Assembly (NCBI GenBank): GCA_963839955.1
Contig: CAWIXB010000001.1
Coordinates: 3,534,001-3,598,000, forward strand
Reading direction: 5' to 3'
DNA length: 64,000 nt
From: CAWIXB01 sp963839955
GTDB taxonomy: Bacteria > Actinomycetota > Actinomycetes > JACCUZ01
The position numbers and the translations under genes are program-made. Below, in pieces: positions 16,866 to 26,691 of the stretch (the first letter of the stretch is position 1; each line of letters begins with the position of its first letter). Under the pieces are notes generated by a model. The model ran no database searches and had not been told where the DNA came from. It saw only the letters and a list, made by a program, of their open reading frames with translations.

Positions 16866-18032
16866 TCAGCCCGTGCGCAGTCCCACCGCCATCGCCTCGA
16901 CCGCGAGCAACGGAGCCACGTTGACCTCAATCGCCTGACGCGCGGCGAGCACGGCATCGATGCGGCGCAGGGTCGCCTCGGGCGGCCCGGACCGCGCGAC
17001 CGATGCGAGCGCCTCGCGCATCTCCTCGTTGACGAGCTCCACGTCGGCGTCGAGCTGGAGAGCGAGGACGTCGCGGTAGAACGCGGCAAGGTCGATCAGC
17101 GCGCGGTCGAGCGCGTCGCGCTTGGCCCGGGTGGCGCGCGCCTTCTGCTGGCGCTCGAGATCCTTCAGCAGCGCCGCGGAGCCCGCAGGCATGCCACGTC
17201 CGGTGGTGCCGGCACCGAGGGCACGGCGCAGTGCCTCGGTCTCGTCGGCGTCGACCTCGGCGCTCGTCTCGCCGGCCTCCTCGGAGGCGGCCCTGACCAA
17301 GGCGGCCGCGGCTTCGAGCGCCGTGCCCAGCTCGAGCAGGGACTGCGGCAGGCGCAGTACCTCATGACGCCGCATGCGCGCGTCCTCATCGGTGGCAAGC
17401 CGCTTGGCGCGACCAATGTGACCCTGGGCGGCGCGAGCCGCGAAAGCTGCCATCGGCGGGTCGACGCCGTCGCGGCGAACGAGGATGCCGGCGACGGCCG
17501 AGGACGACGGCGTACGGAGCGACACGTGACGGCATCGCGACCTGATGGTCGGGATCACGTCCTCGAGCGCCGGTGCGCACAGCAGCCACAACGTGCGAGG
17601 CGAAGGCTCTTCCAACGACCTGAGCAACGCGTTCGCGGCTTGCTCGGTCAGCCGGTCAGCGTCCTCGACCAACATGACCTGCCACCGGCCTCCCGACGGG
17701 AAGCGAGCCGCACGCGCGACGAGCTCGCGCGCGTCCCCGACCCCGATGCTGAGCGCACGTGTGTTGACGACGGCGACATCGGCGTGGGTGCCGGCAAGCA
17801 CCGTGTGGCACGAGCCGCACTGACCGCACCCGCCGGTGGGGCACTGCAGCGCTGCGGCGAACGCGCGGGCTGCGACGGACCGGCCCGAGCCCGGCGGCCC
17901 GGTGAACAGCCATGCGTGCGTCGGGCCGGTGTTCGCGCGAGCGCCCGGCGCCGCAGCGGGCGGATCGGTCGCGTGCACCGGCGCGGCGACCGCTCGGGCC
18001 AGCTCGGCGACCACCGCCTCCTGACCGACCAC
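16866..18032 (-). CDS. holB: DNA polymerase III delta' subunit
   Basis: Clamp-loader subunit, 388 residues from the GTG at 18032. It shows the P-loop GPPGSGRS, the four-cysteine zinc module CPTGGCGQCGSC, MLVEDADRLTEQAANALLR and the SRC motif (SRCRHVSLRTP). The family begins with VFDDVVGQE, but the GTG falls inside that motif. In-frame codons upstream (APPVFDDV) belong to the protein by homology, and the only plausible upstream start is a CTG at 18101, behind GGGAGGA and overlapping the tmk stop (CTGA). The true protein may thus be 23 residues longer with a non-AUG start. It lies directly after tmk, as in other actinobacteria. Confidence 0.9.
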   Translation of the reverse strand: MVGQEAVVAELARAVAAPVHATDPPAAAPGARANTGPTHAWLFTGPPGSGRSVAARAFAAALQCPTGGCGQCGSCHTVLAGTHADVAVVNTRALSIGVGDARELVARAARFPSGGRWQVMLVEDADRLTEQAANALLRSLEEPSPRTLWLLCAPALEDVIPTIRSRCRHVSLRTPSSSAVAGILVRRDGVDPPMAAFAARAAQGHIGRAKRLATDEDARMRRHEVLRLPQSLLELGTALEAAAALVRAASEEAGETSAEVDADETEALRRALGAGTTGRGMPAGSAALLKDLERQQKARATRAKRDALDRALIDLAAFYRDVLALQLDADVELVNEEMREALASVARSGPPEATLRRIDAVLAARQAIEVNVAPLLAVEAMAVGLRTG

Positions 18033-18097
18033 GTCGTCGAAGACGGGGGGTGCAACCGCAGCGGGGGATCCTGCGGCGGCGGATGTGCCCTGTCTCG

Positions 18098-20695
18098 TCA
18101 GCGGTCCTCCCGCGAGTCGCGCACTCGCGGCAACTGGACGGTCTCGTCGTCGTCGTCGGCGCCGAACAGCTCGTCGCTGAGGCTGAGCGTGCGGGTGGGC
18201 GGATCATCGTCGTACGGCGGTCGGCCGGTGACGGTCGGGACCGTGTCCTCGCCGTGGTGGCGTCCGCGCGCCGCGCGCTCGGCTTGCTCCCGCCGTGCCT
18301 CGGCGGCCTCCATGACTCGACGCGCCTTCTCTGCCTCGTCGGCCGCCCTCGCGGCCTCGGCCTCGGCCTTGCGCCGCTCGCGCTCGTCGACGGCCTGGGC
18401 GCGACGGCGTGCCTTCTCCTCCCGGGCCCGCTGGCGTGCCTCCTCGGCGGCCGCGCGCTTGGCCTCCGCGGCCGCGCGCCGCTCTGCCTCCCGGGCGGCC
18501 CGCTCCTCGGCAGCGATCTTCTCCCGAAGGGCGCGCTCCTCCGCCTCGGCGGCGGCCCTGCGGGCGTTGGCCTCTGCCTCGGCCGCCTCGCGGCGCGCCT
18601 GCTCCTCGGCCGCGCTGCGCTGTTGCTCCTCGTCGCGCCGACGCGCTTGCTCGATCTCGTCGTGCTCCTTCTGGCTGAGCGGCAGCAACGGCTCCAGGCG
18701 CGCGCGCACCGCGGCGGCCACTTCGTCGGGATCGAGGGTGCCGTCCACCACGAGGTATCGGTGCCCTCCTCGACGGGCGACGTGCAGGTAGCGCTCGCGC
18801 ACCCGCTCGTGGAAGTCGATGGGCTCCTGCTCCACTCGGTCGGGCATTCCCACCCGTGCGAGACCCTTGGCAGCGGGCAGGTCGAGCACGACCGTGAGGT
18901 CGGGCCGCAGGCCGTCGGTCGCCCAGCGCGACAGCTTCACCACGTCGGAGACCGCCAGGTCGCGCCCGGAGCCCTGGTAGGCCTCGGACGAGTCCATGTA
19001 GCGGTCGGTGAGCACCACGGCGCCGCGCTCCAACGCGGGAACGATGACCGAGGTCACGTGTTCGGCGCGGTCGGCAGCGAAGAGCAGTGCCTCCGCCCGC
19101 GGTGAGATCTCCGGCTGGTCGTCGCCCGTCTCGAGGAGCACCTCGCGCAGCTGCCGGCCGAGTGCGGTCGCGCCGGGCTCGAACGTGACGACCACCTCGT
19201 GGCCTTTGCCGCGCAGCCACTCGGCCAGGGCGCCGGCCTGGGTGGACTTGCCGGCCCCCTCACCGCCCTCGATCGCGATGAAGAAGCCACGACGTGGCTC
19301 ACCGCGTCGCAGGCCCACCGGCTCGTTGCGATAGGCGGCCAGCACGTCTGCGACGAGGGGGACGCCCCGCCGGTCGTCCATGTGCCGATAGGCGAGCAGG
19401 CCGATGATTGCCGCCAGCAACCCGGCGAGCAGGAAGGTAATGGCGGCGCCGTTGTAGGTGAGGACCATCGCGTCGGTGAAGGCCACCTCGTGACGGCCGA
19501 ACGCAGCGGCCAGCAGGGGTGTCACCGCGAGCACGAGGACGAGGACGACGCGCACCATCGTCTGGACGAAGGCGAAGGTGCGCCCGCGCAGCTCGTCGGC
19601 CACCTCGAGGCCGAGCATGGTGTAGCCGGTCACCCAACCGACCCCCGCGAACGCGCCGATCACCAGCGTGATGAGCACCGCGATGACCATGTTGGGGATG
19701 AGGCCGAGCAGCGAGAGCGCGAGGCCGGCCGCGACGATCGAACCGGCGAACAGCCGACGGCGGCTGAACTCCGGGATCAGGCGCGGGCCGAGGAACATGC
19801 CTGCGGCCAGCCCGCAGAACACCGTGCCGAAGAGCAGGCCGTAGCCGGGGTCGCCGGCACCGAGGTCGGTGACGTAGGTGCGGGCGAGTCCGATGACGGC
19901 GCCCCCAGCGGCGAAGGCGCCGAGCATCCCGACCACCAGGCCTCGCACCACGCGGGTGCGCCATACGAACGACCACCCCTCGAGGAGCGACCGCCAGACC
20001 GAGGCCTGCTCACCGTGTTCGCCGCGCTGGCGCGGCGGGATCTCCCTGAGCCGGAAGATGGTCAGCGCCGAGACGAGGAAGGTGAGCGAGTTGAAGTACA
20101 GGGCCAGGTCGGTCTCGTCGATCGCCGGGAACGCGTTGTCGAGCATGCCCGACAACAGCGCCAGGCCGGCGAAGACCGCGGCCGCGACCGGCGCAGAGCC
20201 GTAGGTCGCGAACAGGCTGAGCTGGTTAGCCGACTCGAGCCGTTCGCGAGGCACCAGGTTGGGGACCGTCGCCTCCTTGGCGGGGATCCACATGAGGCTG
20301 GCGGCCTCGATCAGAAACGTGGCCGCCAGCAGCCACTCGAGAGTGCCGACCAACGGGATCGACAGGAACAGCCCGAAGCGGATCACATCGCAGATGACCA
20401 TCGTGTAGCGCCGGTCGAGCCGGTCGGCGACGACGCCGGCCAGTGGGCCGATGAGGATGGCCGGCGCCAGCCGGAGAATGAACACGGCGGAGATGACGAG
20501 GTTGGCTTCGGTGTAACCGCCGTCGACCAGGCGGGGCGCGAGCGCAGTGAGGGCGAGCAGACCGAGCCAGTCTCCGAAGCTGGAGAATGACAGCGCCCAC
20601 CACAGTTTTCGGAAGGCTGGCACGCGCAGGACGCGGCGCAGGTCGTGGTCGGGATTCACCACCCGGGGGGCGTCGGCAGGGTCACTCACCCGCAC
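18098..20695 (-). CDS. tmk: MFS transporter-thymidylate kinase fusion
   Basis: 865 residues. About 1-450 form a 12-helix major-facilitator domain with LVDGGYTEANLVISAVFILR and the loop GVVADRLDRR. About 465-665 form dTMP kinase with P-loop IEGGEGAGKST and DRYMDSSEAYQGSGR, making dTDP for DNA synthesis. About 668-805 are an Ala/Glu/Arg-rich, probably coiled-coil segment, ending in an acidic tail. Such fusions are known in actinobacteria, including long Streptomyces tmk products. No frameshift is seen at the junction (RNEPVGLRRGEPRRGFFIAIEGG), so the fusion looks genuine. Why a membrane carrier is tied to nucleotide synthesis is unknown. It is followed immediately by holB. Confidence 0.92.
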   Translation of the reverse strand: MRVSDPADAPRVVNPDHDLRRVLRVPAFRKLWWALSFSSFGDWLGLLALTALAPRLVDGGYTEANLVISAVFILRLAPAILIGPLAGVVADRLDRRYTMVICDVIRFGLFLSIPLVGTLEWLLAATFLIEAASLMWIPAKEATVPNLVPRERLESANQLSLFATYGSAPVAAAVFAGLALLSGMLDNAFPAIDETDLALYFNSLTFLVSALTIFRLREIPPRQRGEHGEQASVWRSLLEGWSFVWRTRVVRGLVVGMLGAFAAGGAVIGLARTYVTDLGAGDPGYGLLFGTVFCGLAAGMFLGPRLIPEFSRRRLFAGSIVAAGLALSLLGLIPNMVIAVLITLVIGAFAGVGWVTGYTMLGLEVADELRGRTFAFVQTMVRVVLVLVLAVTPLLAAAFGRHEVAFTDAMVLTYNGAAITFLLAGLLAAIIGLLAYRHMDDRRGVPLVADVLAAYRNEPVGLRRGEPRRGFFIAIEGGEGAGKSTQAGALAEWLRGKGHEVVVTFEPGATALGRQLREVLLETGDDQPEISPRAEALLFAADRAEHVTSVIVPALERGAVVLTDRYMDSSEAYQGSGRDLAVSDVVKLSRWATDGLRPDLTVVLDLPAAKGLARVGMPDRVEQEPIDFHERVRERYLHVARRGGHRYLVVDGTLDPDEVAAAVRARLEPLLPLSQKEHDEIEQARRRDEEQQRSAAEEQARREAAEAEANARRAAAEAEERALREKIAAEERAAREAERRAAAEAKRAAAEEARQRAREEKARRRAQAVDERERRKAEAEAARAADEAEKARRVMEAAEARREQAERAARGRHHGEDTVPTVTGRPPYDDDPPTRTLSLSDELFGADDDDETVQLPRVRDSREDR

Positions 20696-20778
20696 ACCCT
20701 AACCAGCGCCTCCGACGTTGGCAGCCCGGGTGACCTCCGGCCTGTGGGTACGCCGGTACGGCCGCCCCTTCCGGGCCC

Positions 20779-23520
20779 TCAGCTCTTCTTGGCCGTGGCC
20801 TTCTCGGTCCGCTTCGCCGTCTTCTTCGCGCTCGACTTCTTCGCGCTCGACTTCTTCGCGGTCCGCTTCGCTGTCCCCTTCTTCCGGGGGCCTTCGGCGC
20901 GCTTCTCCGCCAGCAGCTCGGCCGCACGCTCGACGGTCACGGCCTCGACCGTGTCGGCCTTGCGCAGCGTGGCGTTCGTCTCGCCGTCAGTCACGTAGGC
21001 CCCGAAGCGCCCCTCCTTCACGACGATCGGCGCCCCGTTGACCGGGTCGGGCCCGAGCTCGCGCAGCGGCGCGGCCGTGCGGCGGCCCCGCGCCTTGGGC
21101 TGGGCATAGATCGCCAGTGCCTCGTCGAGGCTGATGTCGAAGAGCTTCTCTTCGCCCTCGATCGAGCGCGAGTCGTTGCCCTTCTTGAGGTACGGCCCGT
21201 AGCGACCGTTCTGTGCGGTGATCTCCTCACCGCTCGCCGGGTCCACCCCGACCACGCGCGGCAGCGACAGCAGCCGGAGTGCGTCCTCGAGGGTGACGGT
21301 GTCCAGCGACATCGACTCGAACAGCGAGCCGGTCCGCGCCTTCGCCGACTTGGGTGCGTCCTCCGGCAACGTCTCGGTGACGTAGGGGCCGTAGCGGCCA
21401 ACCTTGGCGACGATCTCGAGGCCCGTCTCCGGATCGGTGCCGAGCTCGCGGTCGCCGCTGGGCGCAGCCAGCAGCTCCTCCGCCTTCTCGACGGTCAGCT
21501 CGTCGGGCGCCATGTCCTCGGGCACCGACGCGCGCGCGTCCCCCCGCTCGACGAACGGGCCGTAGCGCCCGACGCGCAGCACCACGTCGTTGCCGATCTG
21601 GATCGAGTTGACCTCTCGCGCGTCGATGTCGCCGAGTCCTTCGACGAGCGTGCGGAGCCCGGCGAGCGCCATGCCCCCTGAGGCCGCTCCGTTGCCGCTC
21701 TCGGCTTGTGCGACATCGCCGAAGTAGAAGCGGCGCAGCCAGTCGACGCCGGCCTGCTCACCCCCGGCGATGCGGTCGAGGTCCTCTTCCATCTCGGCGG
21801 TGAAGTCGTAGTCGACGAGGGAGCCGAAATGCTTCTCCAGCAACGCAGTTACCGAGAACGCCAGCCAGGTCGGCACCAAGGCCGATCCGCGCTTGAACAC
21901 GTAGCCGCGGTTGAGGATCGTGCCGAGGATCGAGGCGTACGTCGAGGGGCGCCCGATCCCGCGTTCCTCGAGCGCACGCACGAGTGTCGGCTCGGTGTAG
22001 CGCGACGGCGGTGACGTCGCGTGCCCGTCGACCTCCAGTGCGAGCAGGTCGAGAGCGTCACCCGGTTTCATCTGCGGCAGCCGCTGCTCGCCGTCGCTGC
22101 CAGCACCGTTGCGACTGCCGCTCTCGTCCTCGTCGCGGCCCTCCTCGTAGGCAGCGAGGAAACCGCGGAACGTGATGACGGTTCCTGATGTCGAGAACTC
22201 CGCGTCGCGGCCGTCCGACGCCGTCGCGCCGACGCGCACCGTCACCGTCTGGCCGCGCGCATCCGACATCTGCGAGGCGATGGTGCGTTTCCAGATCAAA
22301 TCGTAGAGCGCGAGCTCGTCGCGGCTGACCTCACCGGCCACCTCGCCCGGCGTACGGAAGGTGTCGCCCGACGGGCGGATCGCCTCGTGCGCCTCCTGCG
22401 CGTTCTTGACCTTGCGCTCGTAGCGGCGCGGGACGTCGGGCACGTACTCCGGCCCGTAGATCTGCCGCGCCTGCGTGCGCGCCGCGTCGAGCGCCCACTG
22501 CGAGAGCGTCGTCGAGTCGGTGCGCATATAGGTGATGTAGCCGTTCTCGTAGAGCCGCTGCGCGAGACGCATCGCGGTCTGCGCCGAGAGCCGCAGCTTG
22601 CGGCTGGCCTCCTGCTGCAGCGTCGACGTCATGAACGGCGCGGCCGGACGGCGCGTGTAGGGCTTGTCGTCGACGGAGCGCACCGAGAACGCCGCGCCGT
22701 CGAGCGCGTCGGCAAGACCGCGGGCGGTCGCCTCGTCCAGGTGTACGCCGTCGAAGCGCGCGACGGGCTGACCGTTGCTGCCGAAGTCACGACCGGTCGC
22801 GACGCGGCGGCCGTCGACACCGACGAGGCGGGAGTCGAAGCGACCGCGTTCGTTCGTGGCGCTGTCGAGAGTGGCGACGAGGTCCCAGTAGGACGCGGAG
22901 CGGAACGCGATGCGCTCGCGCTCCCGCTCGACGACGAGACGCGTCGCCACCGACTGCACGCGTCCGGCGGAGAGTCCCTGGCGGACCTTGCGCCAGAGCA
23001 CGGGCGAGACCTCGTAGCCGTAGAGCCGGTCGAGGATGCGGCGGGTCTCCTGCGCGTCGACAAGGTGCTGGTCCAGGTCGCGGGTCGTCTCGATCGCCGC
23101 CCGGATGGCGTCGCGAGTGATCTCGTGGAAGACCATGCGGCGCACCGGAACCTTGGGCTGGAGGACCTCGTGCAGGTGCCAGGCGATCGCCTCGCCCTCG
23201 CGGTCCTCGTCCGTCGCGAGGTAGAGCTCGTCCGCGTCCTTCAGTGCCCGCTTGAGCTCGGCGACCTTCTTCTTCTTGTCGGGGTCGACGACGTAGAGCG
23301 GCTCGAAGTCGGCGTCGACATCGACCGCGAACTTGGCGAACCGGCCCTTCTTCTCCGCAGCCGGCAGCTCCGCGGGCGTCGGCAGGTCACGGATGTGGCC
23401 CACGCTGGCCTCGACCTCGTATCCCGCGCCCAGGTACCCCTTGATCGTCTTCGCCTTGGCAGGCGACTCGACGATCACCAGCCGGCGGGTGCCGGCCCGG
23501 GCCTTGGTCTTCTCGGGCAA
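20779..23520 (-). CDS. topA: DNA topoisomerase I
   Basis: Type IA topoisomerase relaxing negative supercoils, 913 residues. The TOPRIM domain starts at LVIVESPAKAKTI (Glu18), with the metal site TDEDREGEA near residue 115. The catalytic tyrosine is in GYITYMRTDST near residue 333. Several C-terminal DNA-binding repeats (GRYGPYV, GRYGPYLKKG, GRFGAYVTDG) follow, then a Lys/Ala-rich tail of about 30 residues (KKSSAKKSSAKK) typical of actinobacterial enzymes and needed for processivity in relatives. The start is TTG at 23520, weakly preceded by GAGG. Confidence 0.96.
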   Translation of the reverse strand: MPEKTKARAGTRRLVIVESPAKAKTIKGYLGAGYEVEASVGHIRDLPTPAELPAAEKKGRFAKFAVDVDADFEPLYVVDPDKKKKVAELKRALKDADELYLATDEDREGEAIAWHLHEVLQPKVPVRRMVFHEITRDAIRAAIETTRDLDQHLVDAQETRRILDRLYGYEVSPVLWRKVRQGLSAGRVQSVATRLVVERERERIAFRSASYWDLVATLDSATNERGRFDSRLVGVDGRRVATGRDFGSNGQPVARFDGVHLDEATARGLADALDGAAFSVRSVDDKPYTRRPAAPFMTSTLQQEASRKLRLSAQTAMRLAQRLYENGYITYMRTDSTTLSQWALDAARTQARQIYGPEYVPDVPRRYERKVKNAQEAHEAIRPSGDTFRTPGEVAGEVSRDELALYDLIWKRTIASQMSDARGQTVTVRVGATASDGRDAEFSTSGTVITFRGFLAAYEEGRDEDESGSRNGAGSDGEQRLPQMKPGDALDLLALEVDGHATSPPSRYTEPTLVRALEERGIGRPSTYASILGTILNRGYVFKRGSALVPTWLAFSVTALLEKHFGSLVDYDFTAEMEEDLDRIAGGEQAGVDWLRRFYFGDVAQAESGNGAASGGMALAGLRTLVEGLGDIDAREVNSIQIGNDVVLRVGRYGPFVERGDARASVPEDMAPDELTVEKAEELLAAPSGDRELGTDPETGLEIVAKVGRYGPYVTETLPEDAPKSAKARTGSLFESMSLDTVTLEDALRLLSLPRVVGVDPASGEEITAQNGRYGPYLKKGNDSRSIEGEEKLFDISLDEALAIYAQPKARGRRTAAPLRELGPDPVNGAPIVVKEGRFGAYVTDGETNATLRKADTVEAVTVERAAELLAEKRAEGPRKKGTAKRTAKKSSAKKSSAKKTAKRTEKATAKKS

Positions 23521-23690
23521 TGCAGCTCATCCTCGCTCTGGTCCACAGGTGCTCACCAAGGGACGGTACGGCACCGCTTGACGTTGCACGATCACATAGC
23601 GTGACCGACGGGGCAGGTCACCGTGCCGCACCATGCCACATCCTGCGTGGCGCACCCGACCGCATTGTCCGGGACGGACTCGCTGATCGC

Positions 23691-26030
23691 TCAGATCTGC
23701 GCGACCTCGGCCTCGTCCTTCTCCTCGGCCACCGCGATGCTCTTGCGCTTCGAGATCACCACGGCCGTCACGATCACGGCGGCGGCAGCGAGCGCGATGA
23801 CCGTCCGCAGCACGGCATTGGCGTCGTCGCCGATCGAGAGCGACACGATCGCCGGCGCGATGAGCAGCGACACCAGGTTCATCACCTTGATGAGCGGGTT
23901 GATGGCCGGGCCGGCGGTGTCCTTGAACGGGTCGCCGACGGTGTCGCCGATGATCGTCGCCTCGTGCGCAGGCGATCCCTTGCCGCCGTGCGCGCCGTCC
24001 TCGACCATCTTCTTCGCGTTGTCCCAGGCTCCACCGGAGTTGGCGAGCAGGATCGCCATCAGCGTGCCGGTGGCGATCGCACCGGCGAGGTAGGAGCCGA
24101 GAGCGCCGACGCCGAGGCCGAAGCCGACGCCGATGGGTGCGAGCACGGCGAGCAGTCCCGGGGTGGCGAGCTCGCGCAGCGAGTCACGGGTGCAGATGTC
24201 GACGACCTTGCCGTACTCCGGCTTGCCGGTGCCCTCCATGATCCCGGGGATCTCGCGGAACTGCCGGCGCACCTCGAAGACGATGGCGCCGGCCGCACGG
24301 GTGACCGCGTTGATCGCCAGGCTGGAGAACATGAAGACGACCGACGCGCCGATGATCAGCCCGACCAGGTTCTTGGGGTCGGCGACGTTCAGTACGCCGA
24401 CGTACTCCAGGTTGCGCAGCGTGCCCTCCAGCTCGGCCCCGGTCTCGCGGACCCGGGTGGTGACCGAGTCGGTGAAGGCGCCGAACAGAGCGGTGGCCGC
24501 GAGCACGGCCGTAGAGATGGCGATGCCCTTGGTGATGGCCTTGGTGGTATTGCCGACGGCGTCGAGGTCGGTGAGGATCCGCGCTCCGGCCTCGTCGATG
24601 TCGCCGGACATCTCGGCGATGCCCTGCGCGTTGTCGGAGATCGGGCCGAACGTGTCCATCGCAACGATGACACCGACGGTGGTCAACAGGCCGGTGCCGG
24701 CGAGCGCCACGCAGAACAGGCCGAGGATCACCGACCCGCCGCCGAGCAGGTACGCCCCGAACACCGCGGAGCCGATGAGCAGCGCGGTGTAGACGGCCGA
24801 CTCGAGACCGACGGTGAACCCGGCCAGGATGACCGTGGCCGGACCGGTCAGCGAGGTGCGACCGATGTCCTGCACGGGGCGCCTGCTGCTCTCGGTGAAG
24901 TAGCCGGTGAGCAGCTGGATCACCGACGCGAGCGCGATGCCGATGACGACCGCGGCGATGGCCAGCAGCCGCGGGTCGCGGTCGCCCGCGTCCTCGACGA
25001 TGCCCGCCGGGATGGCGGTGAGGTCGGACAGGCTGCCAGGCAGGTAGACGAACGCCGCGATCGCGCACAGCACCGCGGAGATGCTGGCCGAGGTGAAAAA
25101 GGCGCGGTTGATGGCCTGCATGCCGCTCGTGTCGGTCGGCCGCAGGCGGGTCAGGAAGACGCCGATGATCGCGGTGACGACGCCCACCGCGGGAACGATC
25201 AGCGGGAAGATCAGGCCCTCTTCGCCGAATGCGGCCTTGCCGAGGATCAGGGCCGCGACCAGCATCACGGCGTACGACTCGAACAGGTCGGCGGCCATGC
25301 CGGCGCAGTCGCCGACGTTGTCGCCGACGTTGTCAGCGATCGTCGCCGCGTTGCGCGGGTCGTCCTCGGGGATGTTCTTCTCGACCTTGCCGACCAGGTC
25401 GGCACCCACGTCCGCGGCCTTGGTGAAGATGCCGCCGCCGACCCGGATGAACATGGCGAGCAGGGCGGCGCCGAAGCCGAACCCCTCGAGCACGGTGGGC
25501 GCATCGCCCTGGTAGATCAGGACGACCAGGGCGGCGCCGAACAGGCCGAGGCCGACCGTGAGGAAGCCGACGACACCGCCCGTACGGAACGCGATCTTCA
25601 TCGCGGTGGCGGCACCGTTCGCCTCGCGGGCGGCGGCGGCGACCCGCAGGTTCGCGCGGGTCGCGAGGCCCATGCCCGCCCACGCGATGAAGGCCGAGGA
25701 CGACGCACCGAGGACGAAGAACAGGGAGCGGCCGAACCGGATCGACAGCGAGTCGGCGGGCAGCAGGCTCAGCAGGATGAGCGCCAGCACGGCGAACCCC
25801 GCCAGCGTCTTGAACTGGCGGGTGAGGAACGCGGACGCCCCCTCCTGCACCGCCGTGGCGATGCCCTGCATCTTCTCGGTGCCCTGGCCGGCGGCCAGCA
25901 CCTCCTTGCGCAGCGCGAACGCGAAGCCCAGTGCGACAAGGGCGATGACCGCAACCACGACGACGTAGCTGAGGTTGCCGCCGGTGAGATCGAGCGTCTC
26001 GCCGGTCGCGGCGAGCGGATGCCCGGACAT
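23691..26030 (-). CDS. hppA: H+-translocating membrane pyrophosphatase
   Basis: 779-residue integral membrane pump that couples PPi hydrolysis to proton export. The signature DVGADLVGKVE lies near residue 207, with the Asp-rich NVGDNVGDCAGMAADLFE following and a symmetrical DNSGG-like AWDNAKKM segment near the C-terminus. GNTTKAITKG near residue 490 has Lys at the position that separates K+-independent (Lys) from K+-dependent (Ala) enzymes, so this should be K+-independent. GTG/ATG choices beyond 26030 are unsupported; GAGGACGA lies just ahead of the ATG. It recycles PPi from biosynthesis. Confidence 0.95.
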   Translation of the reverse strand: MSGHPLAATGETLDLTGGNLSYVVVVAVIALVALGFAFALRKEVLAAGQGTEKMQGIATAVQEGASAFLTRQFKTLAGFAVLALILLSLLPADSLSIRFGRSLFFVLGASSSAFIAWAGMGLATRANLRVAAAAREANGAATAMKIAFRTGGVVGFLTVGLGLFGAALVVLIYQGDAPTVLEGFGFGAALLAMFIRVGGGIFTKAADVGADLVGKVEKNIPEDDPRNAATIADNVGDNVGDCAGMAADLFESYAVMLVAALILGKAAFGEEGLIFPLIVPAVGVVTAIIGVFLTRLRPTDTSGMQAINRAFFTSASISAVLCAIAAFVYLPGSLSDLTAIPAGIVEDAGDRDPRLLAIAAVVIGIALASVIQLLTGYFTESSRRPVQDIGRTSLTGPATVILAGFTVGLESAVYTALLIGSAVFGAYLLGGGSVILGLFCVALAGTGLLTTVGVIVAMDTFGPISDNAQGIAEMSGDIDEAGARILTDLDAVGNTTKAITKGIAISTAVLAATALFGAFTDSVTTRVRETGAELEGTLRNLEYVGVLNVADPKNLVGLIIGASVVFMFSSLAINAVTRAAGAIVFEVRRQFREIPGIMEGTGKPEYGKVVDICTRDSLRELATPGLLAVLAPIGVGFGLGVGALGSYLAGAIATGTLMAILLANSGGAWDNAKKMVEDGAHGGKGSPAHEATIIGDTVGDPFKDTAGPAINPLIKVMNLVSLLIAPAIVSLSIGDDANAVLRTVIALAAAAVIVTAVVISKRKSIAVAEEKDEAEVAQI

Positions 26031-26201
26031 TCGTCCTCCTCGGGGGGTGGGCGCAATGCGGCGCCCGAACCTGGAAAGTCACAGAAGCGGCCGATCCGCA
26101 CCGGTCGAGGCATGCTCGTCCCGGTCGGTTCACCCAGCGGGGCCGGAGTCTACAGCCCAGGACAGCGCGGCTGCCTGCCCGGACACGAGAAGGCGGGGGG
26201 C

Positions 26202-26630
26202 TCAGCCGGCGGACGGCCAGGTCATCCGTACGACGAGGCCGCCGGCCGGACCGGCCTCCACTGCGACGTCGTCGACCAGGCCGCTGATCACCGCGAGCCC
26301 CACGCCGGGAGGCACCGCGTCGAGCTCGAGATCGGCGGACTCGGTCAGGTCGTCGAAGCCCTGCTCGTCCTCGTCGCTGGCCGGCGCCTCGTCGGCGACG
26401 GCCACCCGGAAGACCTTGTCGTCGTCGAACAGCGTGACCATGACCGGCCGGTCGGGGCAGTGGCGGCGGTGCAGGTGAACGGCCCGCGAGCACGCCTCAC
26501 CCACGGCAAGACGTACCTCGTCGAGCACCGCCTCGTCGACGCCGGAACGTCGGGCAACTGCGGTCGCGACGAGCCGGGCCGTTCGAACGTGTGAGGGTAA
26601 AGCGCTGAATCGGAGCTCGACCGTCGCCAC
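26202..26630 (-). CDS. anti-sigma factor-type serine kinase (HATPase), BldG partner
   Basis: 142 residues with a GHKL ATPase fold of the RsbW/SpoIIAB class. The N box is VRLAVGEACSRAVHLHR and a G1-like motif is PGVGLAVISGLVDDV. Such proteins bind sigma factors and phosphorylate the STAS partner. I set the start at GTG 26630 with AGAGAGG 5 bases ahead; upstream codons overlap the bldG stop region. It lies 61 bases after the STAS gene, the same arrangement as Streptomyces bldG with its anti-sigma partner. The glycine-rich lid is less perfect than in classic kinases, so activity should not be assumed. Confidence 0.8.
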   Translation of the reverse strand: MATVELRFSALPSHVRTARLVATAVARRSGVDEAVLDEVRLAVGEACSRAVHLHRRHCPDRPVMVTLFDDDKVFRVAVADEAPASDEDEQGFDDLTESADLELDAVPPGVGLAVISGLVDDVAVEAGPAGGLVVRMTWPSAG

Positions 26631-26691
26631 GTTCACCTCTCTGGACCAGGATGGCCCGCGCGCCCGCACTCCTACTCGGTGGCTCGCGCCC

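Noticed and set aside
23520..26594. 1024-codon open frame on the plus strand opposite hppA
   Set aside because: It mirrors the codons of hppA on the other strand, has biased Asp/Arg/Gly/His content and no protein family. Such shadows are common in high-GC DNA.
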